NCBI GenBank assembly: GCA_021775755.1
Contig: JAJFHE010000024.1
Span: 112,912 to 176,911 of the forward strand
DNA from: Hyphomicrobiales bacterium
GTDB lineage: Bacteria > Pseudomonadota > Alphaproteobacteria > Rhizobiales > JAJFHB01
Direction of reading: 5' to 3'
Length of the DNA: 64,000 nt
The position numbers and the translations under genes are program-made. The notes under the pieces were generated by a model. It was not told where the DNA came from and did not search any database. It saw nothing but the letters and a program-made list of their open reading frames with translations. Positions 57,266 to 64,000 of the stretch are shown here, piece by piece (position 1 is the first letter of the stretch; every line of letters begins with the position of its first letter).

Positions 57266-58194
57266 TCCGAGGCCATGCCCATTGGGATGATGTGCAAACC
57301 CTGCCCCCAAGTGCCGGCGAAGAGAGTCCCGCCTGCGCTTTGAAGGTGAACAACGGGAACGCCCGGAAGCAGCCGCTCTTGAACCACGCCATCACGATTC
57401 AATACCACGACACCGTCGGTCCAGGACGCGGCGAGGACCAGATCGCGGCCAGCGATGGCGGCATCGGCAAATTTTTCACCAGCCAGCACCTGGCGCCAAT
57501 CCGGCCCGGCGGAAAAATAAAGCCCCTGCTCGCCGGCCAGCACACGAAAGGCGGACGGGCGCCGGGCGGCGGCGATCGCGTAGATGTTGTCTTCGCTGAA
57601 GTGATGCGTCCACTTTCCGTAATCACGCATATGCACGCCGCTCTCAAGCGACCCGGCAAAGAGCCGTCCGGACGCCACCGTAACCGACCAGAAGAATTCG
57701 CTGTTCGGCCCTAATACCTGCCAGCTTGCTCCCGCATCGCGGCTTTCGAAGATGCCGTGGCGCGCGGTTGCGGCGAAGATCTTGCCGCGCGCGATTTGCA
57801 AATCGCGAATGTCGTTCGATGGAAAGTCCGCAATCCGCTCAAATTGCGCACCACCGTCACGCGACACAAAGAGGCCATGCTTCCAGGTCCCGGCCAGCAG
57901 AACGTCCTTTGAAAGCACTGCCACCGCCTGCACGTCGGTTGCCTCGGGCGCAAGCGGGCGATTGCCGTTGAGCGTGCGCCAGGTCCGCCCGGCATCGAGG
58001 CTTTGAAACACCAGGGCGGAACCCGCCGCGGCGGCCTTTTGCCCGGCGAGTATGTGGTCCGAGTCGCGCGCGTTCACGGCGAGCGCGCGGATGATCCGGC
58101 CGGAGAGAACCTGACGACCCTCGCCGGAATTTTCCGCATGCGGGTGTTGAACACCACACACCAGCAGCAACAGCGCCAAGATCACTCGTATCAT
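57262..58194 (-). CDS. Secreted beta-propeller protein with Asp-box (BNR) repeats
   Basis: A 310-residue protein with a signal peptide (MIRVILALLLLVCGV). It has Asp-box-like motifs SLDAGRTW, SRDGGAQF and SRDAGASW, spaced about 40-50 residues, as in sialidase-fold or YCF48-like propellers. No sialidase catalytic residues are evident, so it is more likely a binding protein. ATG 58194 is chosen over frames to 58605. It overlaps the ankyrin gene. Confidence 0.78.
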   Translation of the reverse strand: MIRVILALLLLVCGVQHPHAENSGEGRQVLSGRIIRALAVNARDSDHILAGQKAAAAGSALVFQSLDAGRTWRTLNGNRPLAPEATDVQAVAVLSKDVLLAGTWKHGLFVSRDGGAQFERIADFPSNDIRDLQIARGKIFAATARHGIFESRDAGASWQVLGPNSEFFWSVTVASGRLFAGSLESGVHMRDYGKWTHHFSEDNIYAIAAARRPSAFRVLAGEQGLYFSAGPDWRQVLAGEKFADAAIAGRDLVLAASWTDGVVVLNRDGVVQERLLPGVPVVHLQSAGGTLFAGTWGQGLHIIPMGMASE

Positions 58195-58330
58195 GGGGGC
58201 CTGTATCGCATGATACCGACGCAATTGCCGCGTCACATCCTCGCGAGATATGCAGGCCTTGCCCCGGGGCGGACACTGGAAGACACTTGCCGCCGGAATT
58301 AGGGTCGCCGGGAACAGGAGAGAGTTGCGC

Positions 58331-59476
58331 ATGGACGAGACATTAAACGGCGCCGAGCAAGTGCTGATTGCAGCGGCCTCCGCATTTGCACGCGACACGA
58401 TCGCGCCCGATGCACCGGGCTGGGAGCACCGCCGTGTGATGCCTGAAGACCGTATTCGTCGCGCCGCCGAGGCCGGATTGACGGGGCTTCTCGTATCGCG
58501 CGAGCATGGCGGCCACGCGGTGTCGATGACGGCGATGGCCCGCGTCATGGAGGAACTCTCCAAGGCCGACATGGGATATGCGTTTGTGCTGGTGGTGCAC
58601 AACAACCTGATGGGCGCGATTTCGCGTGCCGGCAGCGCCGCTCAGGTCGAGCGCTACCTCGGCCCCATGAAGACCGGCGAAACGCTGGGAGCGTTTCTTC
58701 TCACCGAGCCGGCGGGCGGGTCGGACGCGGCCGCCATCACCACACGGGCCGAGCGCGATGGCGATGGCTGGGTGCTCAACGGCGCGAAGGCCTGGATCAC
58801 ATCGGCGGCACAAGCCGATCTTTTAAGTGTCTATGCGCAAACCGATCCGTCTCTGGGCTGGCGAGGCATCGCGACGTTTCTGGTGGACGCCGATACACCC
58901 GGCATTGTGCGCGAGACGCCTTACGAGACGCTTGGCGCTCATGTCATGGGCACGGGCGGATTTCGCTTTGAGGACTGCCGTATCGGCGCCGCGACGATGC
59001 TGATGGCGCCGGGCGATGGCTTCAAGGCCGCCATGGCGGGGATCGATATCGCGCGCGCCAATGTGGCGGCCATGTGCTGCGGCATGATGCGGTCGAGCCT
59101 CGATACCGCGCTGGCTTACGTCTGCGGCCGCAAGGCCTTCGGACAGCGCCTTGGCGACTTTCAGGGTCTGCAGTGGCAACTTGCCGATGTGGCAACCGAC
59201 CTGCATGCATCGCGTCTCATGGCTTATGACGCAGCAGCCGCGATCGACGCCGGCCAGAGCGCCGTTGAGGCGGCGGCACACGCCAAGAAATTCGCCACCC
59301 GCGCCGCCCTTGCCGGCATTGCCCAGTGCATGCAGGCGATGGGAGCCGACGGCTTCTCGCATGATTACCCGCTGGCGCGTCACCTCGCTTGCGCAAAGAT
59401 GGCGCAATACATCGACGGCACGACGGAAATTCAGAATGTCGTCCTCTCGCGCGCCCTGCTGAAACCATACGAGTGA
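58331..59476 (+). CDS. Acyl-CoA dehydrogenase (with Asp at the usual catalytic Glu place)
   Basis: A 381-residue flavoprotein of the acyl-CoA dehydrogenase family. It has FLLTEPAGGSDAAAITTRA and NGAKAWITSAAQ for FAD, and the C-terminal YIDGTTEIQNVVLSRAL. At the site where most short- and medium-chain enzymes have YEGT, this one has IDGT, so the usual Glu base is Asp. Activity may differ, or the base may be elsewhere. ATG 58331 is chosen. Substrate chain unknown. Confidence 0.9.
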   Translation: MDETLNGAEQVLIAAASAFARDTIAPDAPGWEHRRVMPEDRIRRAAEAGLTGLLVSREHGGHAVSMTAMARVMEELSKADMGYAFVLVVHNNLMGAISRAGSAAQVERYLGPMKTGETLGAFLLTEPAGGSDAAAITTRAERDGDGWVLNGAKAWITSAAQADLLSVYAQTDPSLGWRGIATFLVDADTPGIVRETPYETLGAHVMGTGGFRFEDCRIGAATMLMAPGDGFKAAMAGIDIARANVAAMCCGMMRSSLDTALAYVCGRKAFGQRLGDFQGLQWQLADVATDLHASRLMAYDAAAAIDAGQSAVEAAAHAKKFATRAALAGIAQCMQAMGADGFSHDYPLARHLACAKMAQYIDGTTEIQNVVLSRALLKPYE

Positions 59477-59568
59477 GCCGCAGACGGCTTGCCCCGGCAC
59501 GGTTTTGGCCGCGCGGCGGACTTCGCGTATAGTTGACCGTGGACGGCATGGGCGAGGAGGCAACGATC

Positions 59569-60036
59569 ATGACCGGAACCATCGAGGCGCGGCTGGCGGA
59601 GCTCGGCATCGAACTGCCGGAGCCAAGCGCTCCCGGCGCCAACTACGTGCCGTTCATACGAGAAGGCCATCTCCTGTTCATCACCGGGCAGCTGTCGCAA
59701 TGGAACGGCGAGCGGCGGTTTATCGGCAAAGTGGGGCGCGAGTTCGACGCCGATGAGGGTCGCGAAGCCGTGCGGCTCGCCGCGCTTAACGTCGTTGCTC
59801 AGCTGCGCGAGGCGCTGTTCGGCGACCTCGACCGGGTGACGCGCTGCGTGCGTATCGCCGTCTACGTGAACTCGGACCCTGACTTCCATGGTCATTCACA
59901 AGCAGCTAACGGAGCTTCGGATCTCTTTGTCGAACTCTTCGGCGAAGCAGGACGGCACACGCGCATGGCGGTCGGCGTTGCCGCCCTGCCCTACAATGTG
60001 GCGGCGGAAGTCGAGGGCGTTTTCTCCGTCGGTTAG
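59569..60036 (+). CDS. RidA/YjgF family protein
   Basis: A 155-residue member of the RidA family, close to the group with LLFITGQLSQWNG and VYVNSDPDFHGHSQAANGAS. Many RidA proteins clear reactive enamine/imine intermediates; this clade lacks a clear assignment. The C-terminal GRHTRMAVGVAALPYNVAAEVEGVF is conserved. ATG 59569 with GAGGAGG 9 bp upstream is chosen. It is 92 bp after the acyl-CoA dehydrogenase gene. Confidence 0.9.
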   Translation: MTGTIEARLAELGIELPEPSAPGANYVPFIREGHLLFITGQLSQWNGERRFIGKVGREFDADEGREAVRLAALNVVAQLREALFGDLDRVTRCVRIAVYVNSDPDFHGHSQAANGASDLFVELFGEAGRHTRMAVGVAALPYNVAAEVEGVFSVG

Positions 60037-60588
60037 CTTTCGGCACGGCGGTAGGCGGACTTTTAAACACCGTGCTCAAAATGAACGCGGTACGTCGGGT
60101 ACCAGAGTCGATACGGAAGTCGTGCAGCCGGCATCGACACGGGCCAAATTGACCCGTTGCGGACGTTACACCGTTGCCCCAGCTATGCTCGACTTCGCGT
60201 AGTCTCGCCTAATTTTCCGATGTAAATTTGCGCGGTTCAGCGGGCCTTGATGTGGGTCAAGTAACGCACTTCGAGGACCAGGCTAAGCTGGCAAACAAGG
60301 CCAGATGCGGCCGCGGGTCGAACCGCAGGCTCGACTATGTGGTTGCGGCACTTGAACGGCGTCACGCTGATCCGTGGCCTTGGGCTTTCCGGGCAGGTGG
60401 AGGTGTCCCCCTAACCGGCGAGCAAGGACGACAGTCCTTAAATCATAGCCAGCATGGAGATGGTTTCAGCAGACTTCGTGGATGACTTCTCGGTGGTGCT
60501 CAGGCTGTACCGGGCGACACTCACCTGCCGATGAGTCTACCAAAAGTCTTTCGGATTGTGACCGAACGGATTGGAGAGGCACATACGG
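60037..60588. other. 552-bp gene-poor stretch
   Basis: No gene is supported here. The longest plus-strand frame (85 codons, 60228-60485) has no family signature. A small palindrome GTCGA-N9-TCGAC lies near 60317-60335. The 3' part should carry the promoter of the downstream binding-protein gene, but I could not place it. Confidence 0.5.
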
Positions 60589-61377
60589 ATGAACGCGATC
60601 ATGCAGCGCAACACGTTGACAGGCATGCTGTGCGTAGCCTTCGTGTCCTTTGCGGTGCTCTCTGCGCGCGCCGACCAGATCCGCATTAGTGGCGGTGAAT
60701 GGCAGCCCTACATTTCCGAACACGCACCGCATTACGGTTTTGCTGCACACCTGATCGCGGAGGCGTTCGCGCAAGTCGGCGTCGATGTCGAATGGGGTTT
60801 CTTTCCCTGGGCGCGTTCCATGAAACTGGCGCAGGATGGCCAGTGGGACGGTTCCGCGGTATGGCTTGAGAGCGAGGAGAGGCGCGAGCACTTCCTGCTC
60901 TCCGAACCTGTCGCCCCCTCCAACTGGGTATTCTTCCACCTGACCACGTATGACTTCGACTGGACTGGCGTTGCCGACCTGTCGCTCCTGCGAATTGGCG
61001 GCACGACAAGCTACTACTACGGGGAGACGTTCGAACGTGCTGAGCGCGCGGCTGAAATTCAGGTCTTTCGTGCCCAAAGCGACACAATCAACTTGCGCAA
61101 TCTTCTGAACGGACGCATCGACCTTTTCCCAGGGGAACTCCTGGTGACCTACGCCCAGATTCGCGACGAGCTGTCATGGGCGGAGGCAGTGCAAATCACC
61201 CACCATGAACTGCCGATCCATGTACAGCCGCTGCACCTGCTGATCGGCAAGCACCGCGCGGACGGACAGAGCCTGATCGAGCGTTTCAATCGCGGTCTCG
61301 ATCTACTCAAGCAGAGCGGGCGCCATGACGAGATTGTGGCGGCCGGTTATGCCGGTGAATATGCGACGCGACCTTGA
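60589..61377 (+). CDS. Periplasmic substrate-binding protein (SBP_bac_3-like)
   Basis: A 262-residue protein with a signal peptide (TLTGMLCVAFVSFAVLSARA). It has ISGGEWQPYISEHAPHYGFAAHLIAEAF, quoted here as GGEWQPYIS and GFAAHLIAEAF, and EWGFFPWARSMKLAQDG, typical of amino-acid-type binding proteins and the PhnD/transporter-associated sensors. No transport genes adjoin it. It lies directly upstream of, or overlaps, the cyclase gene, which suggests it reports ligand to that enzyme. ATG 60589 is chosen. Confidence 0.86.
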   Translation: MNAIMQRNTLTGMLCVAFVSFAVLSARADQIRISGGEWQPYISEHAPHYGFAAHLIAEAFAQVGVDVEWGFFPWARSMKLAQDGQWDGSAVWLESEERREHFLLSEPVAPSNWVFFHLTTYDFDWTGVADLSLLRIGGTTSYYYGETFERAERAAEIQVFRAQSDTINLRNLLNGRIDLFPGELLVTYAQIRDELSWAEAVQITHHELPIHVQPLHLLIGKHRADGQSLIERFNRGLDLLKQSGRHDEIVAAGYAGEYATRP

Positions 61378-61381
61378 AGAA

Positions 61382-63007
61382 ATGACACGCGATCGCGAAA
61401 GCCGGATTTACGCGTTCCTTCGACTGCGCAGTTTGCGGGCCAAATTTCTGGCGCTCATCATGCCGCTACTGGTGCTGTCCACCGCTGTCGTATTCGGAAT
61501 ATCCGAGTACACAGAGCGTTCCGACGCTGCAGATGATCTTGTGGACAAGCTCAACAAGCTAGTCGAAATTCAGAGCGCCGTGCTTTCAGAACCTCTTTGG
61601 AATATTGCCGAACAGCAGATTGAACTGATCCTGGCAGCGGTCTCGATAGACCCAGATGTGCAAGGTGCGCGTGTCTTTGATGAAACGGGAGAGATCGTTG
61701 CTGCCGTTGGCTCGCTTGAAGGCTCTGATTTCATCGCCGCCCGCGACATCTCCTATGCAAGCGGTCGCGAGCCGCAAATCATCGGGCGACTGGAAGTGGC
61801 ATTGACAGATGCACGGCTGCGCTCCGAAACCGGCGCCAGACTTCTCATGCTTGCCGGACTAGCAGGCCTTCTCCTGGTGAGCATCATAGTCATCGTGCTC
61901 ATCGGCAACCGACGTACGATCGGCATCCCCATGCATCTCCTTCTCGATTCAATAAACCGCTCGCGAGACAGCGGTGAACGGATTGCGGTCGACTGGGGGA
62001 GCAAAGACGAGATCGGCGAGGTGGTGGCCGCATTCAACGAGATGCAGATACGTCAACAAGCCTACGAGGCCCAGTTGGAACGCGCCCACAATGAGCTTGA
62101 GGCTCGAGTGGAGGATCGCACGAGCGAGCTTAGGGAAAAGTCGAACGCGCTCTCGCAACTGTCGGCCCAGCTGGCGAAGTATCTCCCACCTCAGGTTTAC
62201 GATTCGATCTTCAAGGGCGGACAGGAGGTCAAGGTTGCGAGCTCACGCAAGAAGTTGACTGTGTTCTTCTCCGATATCGCAGGCTTTACCGAGACGGCGG
62301 ATCGGCTTGAATCGGAGGAACTGACGGGTCTCATCAACCGCTACCTCACTGAGATGTCCAACATTGCCATGGCGCATGGCGGTACCATCGACAAATACAT
62401 GGGCGACGGCATTATGATCTTTTTCGGCGATCCAGAGACCAAGGACACGAAACAGGATGCGTTGAGTTGCGTGAAGATGGCGATCGATATGCGCGAAAGG
62501 ATGCGTTTCCTCGCTGATACCTGGAGAAGCTTTGGAATTGAAAAACCCTTGAAGGTACGGATGGGCATCCACACAGGGTTTTGCACTGTCGGCAATATCG
62601 GCAGCGAAAGCCGCATGGACTATACGATCATCGGCAGCGGAGCGAACACGGCATCACGGCTAGAATCGGCTGCAACACCGGGGGAGATTTTGATCTCCTA
62701 TGAAACATTCGCCCAGGTGAAAACAGAGGTGTTGTGCGAAGAACATGGCACGATCGAGGTCAAAGGCCTCGCCTACTCTGTCACGACTTATGTGGTCGTT
62801 GATACCTACGAGAACCTTGGTCGTCAGCACCGGAAATTCAAGGAAATCCATCCCAATTTCACGCTCGACCTCGATCTCGATGCTATGACATCAGATGAAA
62901 AGAAGGACGCATCGGACATGCTTCAGCGGGGTCTGAGCGTGCTCGCAGACTCACGCGAGCCACCCTTAACGCATCGATCCTCACAGAAGAAATCCAAAGG
63001 CCGCTGA
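61382..63007 (+). CDS. Membrane class III adenylate cyclase with periplasmic sensor and HAMP
   Basis: A 541-residue cyclase. TM1 (about 21-41) and TM2 (153-175) bracket a periplasmic domain; HAMP (176-229) and a coiled coil lead into the catalytic domain (290-470). Metal ligands are Asp298 (FFSDIAGF) and Asp342 (YMGDGIMI). Substrate-site Lys338 (DKYMGD) and Thr415 (MDYTIIG) match the Lys-Thr pair of class IIIb; the transition-state pair is Asn422 and Arg426 (NTASRLE). ATG 61382 lies 4 bp after the binding-protein stop; starts at 61361 or 61325 would overlap it. Product is taken as cAMP. Confidence 0.9.
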   Translation: MTRDRESRIYAFLRLRSLRAKFLALIMPLLVLSTAVVFGISEYTERSDAADDLVDKLNKLVEIQSAVLSEPLWNIAEQQIELILAAVSIDPDVQGARVFDETGEIVAAVGSLEGSDFIAARDISYASGREPQIIGRLEVALTDARLRSETGARLLMLAGLAGLLLVSIIVIVLIGNRRTIGIPMHLLLDSINRSRDSGERIAVDWGSKDEIGEVVAAFNEMQIRQQAYEAQLERAHNELEARVEDRTSELREKSNALSQLSAQLAKYLPPQVYDSIFKGGQEVKVASSRKKLTVFFSDIAGFTETADRLESEELTGLINRYLTEMSNIAMAHGGTIDKYMGDGIMIFFGDPETKDTKQDALSCVKMAIDMRERMRFLADTWRSFGIEKPLKVRMGIHTGFCTVGNIGSESRMDYTIIGSGANTASRLESAATPGEILISYETFAQVKTEVLCEEHGTIEVKGLAYSVTTYVVVDTYENLGRQHRKFKEIHPNFTLDLDLDAMTSDEKKDASDMLQRGLSVLADSREPPLTHRSSQKKSKGR

Positions 63008-63016
63008 TGCTCTAGG

Positions 63017-63045
63017 TGTGAACTATCAGGACGTTGTCCATTCAG
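63017..63045 (+). repeat. Candidate left end of the IS481-type element
   Basis: TGTGAACTATCAGGACGTTG begins 9 bp after the cyclase stop and about 80 bp before the transposase start. Starting with TGT suits an IS481-family terminal repeat. The matching right end is beyond the window, so this is tentative. Confidence 0.3.
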
Positions 63046-63099
63046 CCCAACCGAGAGACACTGATGTTGCCGAACGTCAATGATTCCCGAGAGGACCGA

Positions 63100-64000
63100 A
63101 TGAACATCCACAATAATGCCCGTCTGACACCCAAAGGTCGAGAGGCCATGGTGCGCGATGTCACGGATTACGGCCTGAGCAAAGCACAAGCTGCCTTGCG
63201 CCATCACACAACGCCAAAGACTGTCGACAAGTGGGTGAAGCGGTTCCGGGCACACGGTGTCGGTGGTTTGCAGGATCGCTCGTCCAGGCCTCATTCATTG
63301 CCAAGCCAAACCCCGCTTGCCACACGCAACGCCATCGAAGCGTTACGCAGGGACCGCTACACTCAAGACCAGATCGCCCTGGAACTGGGCGTGTCGCGAT
63401 CAACCGTCAGCCGCATCCTGAAACACCGGGGGCTAAGCCTGTTGAGCGCCCTGGAGCCCAAGCAGGTCCGCCCGCGCTATGAGCGTGAAACTCCAGGTGA
63501 AATCATTCACATCGACATCAAGAAACTGGGCCGGTTCAACCGCACAGGCCATCGTATCACCGGCGATCGCACGGGCCAAAGCAACCAGCGCGCGAATGGA
63601 ACTGCGCCAGGGTGGGAGTATGTCCATGTCGCCGTCGACGATCATTCGCGTGTCTCTTACAGCGATATATTCCCAAACGAAAAGAAGGCGAGTGCGATTG
63701 CACATCTTCACGCAGCAGTGGCGTATTACAGATCCCTGGGCGTCACCGTCATCCGCGTGATGACCGACAATGGCTCGTGTTATCGATCGCACGCGTTTGC
63801 CGCCGCCTGCAAAGCGCTCGGGATCAAGCACATCCGCACAAAACCTTACACGCCGCAAACCAATGGAAAGGCTGAGCGGTTCATCCAGACCGCCATTCGC
63901 GAATGGGCCTATGCCACCGCTTTCGAAACTTCGCAGCAACGCAAGGTCGACCTGCCACGCTGGCAACACCGATACAATTGGCACCGCCCTCATATGGGTA
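63100..64000 (+). CDS. IS481-family transposase (partial, runs off the window)
   Basis: This frame from ATG 63100 is open through the end, giving 300 residues. Two N-terminal helix-turn-helix regions (SKAQAALRHHTTPKTVDKWVKRF in part, and TQDQIALELGVSRSTVSRIL) precede an rve DDE domain. The catalytic triad is Asp139 (IIHIDIKKL), Asp223 (VMTDNGSCY) and Glu259 (NGKAERFIQ). The sequence to 64000 has no frameshift, so the element may be active. The C-terminus is missing. Confidence 0.92.
   Translation, partial: MNIHNNARLTPKGREAMVRDVTDYGLSKAQAALRHHTTPKTVDKWVKRFRAHGVGGLQDRSSRPHSLPSQTPLATRNAIEALRRDRYTQDQIALELGVSRSTVSRILKHRGLSLLSALEPKQVRPRYERETPGEIIHIDIKKLGRFNRTGHRITGDRTGQSNQRANGTAPGWEYVHVAVDDHSRVSYSDIFPNEKKASAIAHLHAAVAYYRSLGVTVIRVMTDNGSCYRSHAFAAACKALGIKHIRTKPYTPQTNGKAERFIQTAIREWAYATAFETSQQRKVDLPRWQHRYNWHRPHMG

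Noticed and set aside
60228..60485. An 85-codon frame in the gene-poor stretch
   Set aside because: No family signature and no convincing start context.

Overview
This window is GC-rich, gene-dense chromosomal DNA of an alphaproteobacterium, most likely of the order Hyphomicrobiales (Rhizobiales). The evidence is a CcrM-type methyltransferase gene behind a full CtrA-like site, a separate F0 operon (atpI-a-c-b'-b), a LexA box of the alphaproteobacterial GTTC-N7-GTTC type, the aa3 oxidase cluster ctaC-D-B-G-E, an IalB-family protein, and the ispH-thrB-rnhA-peroxiredoxin gene order. I cannot name a genus. No rRNA, tRNA or CRISPR was recognised.

Region 1 (1-14.6 kb) is mostly housekeeping: a partial glycosyltransferase, a radical SAM protein behind a LexA-like box, rnhB, ccrM, a DUF2157 membrane protein, mutY, a DUF721 protein, two DsbA-like thiol oxidoreductases, smc and the F0 ATP synthase operon, which closes with a perfect rho-independent terminator. 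Region 2 (14.6-24.3 kb) holds gcvT-gcvH-gcvP on the minus strand behind a tandem glycine riboswitch, then ispH, thrB, rnhA, a peroxiredoxin, a DsbD N-domain protein and YqgE/AlgH. Region 3 (24.3-38.6 kb) is almost all minus strand: the cytochrome c oxidase structural and assembly genes run on into thrC, an M16 peptidase and a GNAT acetyltransferase, followed by a 269-bp MITE-like element and a large membrane EAL protein with a degenerate GGDEF site and a long acidic tail.

Region 4 (39-57 kb) is accessory metabolism: IalB, TldD, a Rieske oxygenase, a tautomerase, a polysaccharide deacetylase, a MATE transporter, DUF937, a 2OG-Fe(II) oxygenase, cupin and MBL-fold genes, then a TetR regulator whose apparent operator is repeated before the neighbouring AhpD-like gene. 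Glutaredoxin, glyoxalase-fold and cytochrome c genes follow, then three SAM methyltransferases around a zinc alcohol dehydrogenase, and a solute-binding protein without an ABC partner. Region 5 (56.8-64 kb) has a secreted ankyrin/beta-propeller pair, an acyl-CoA dehydrogenase with Asp at the usual catalytic Glu position, a RidA protein, a gene-poor 0.55-kb stretch, a periplasmic binding protein overlapping or abutting a class III cyclase, and an IS481-type transposase running off the end.

The most promising places for something undescribed are the TetR operator pair with its redox genes (48.9-51.5 kb), the methyltransferase/ADH cluster (51.9-55.4 kb), the binding-protein/cyclase unit (60.6-63.0 kb), and the inverted-repeat element at 28475-28743, whose end sequence recurs elsewhere in the window. 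Many start codons here were moved inward from the longest reading frame, as noted per gene.
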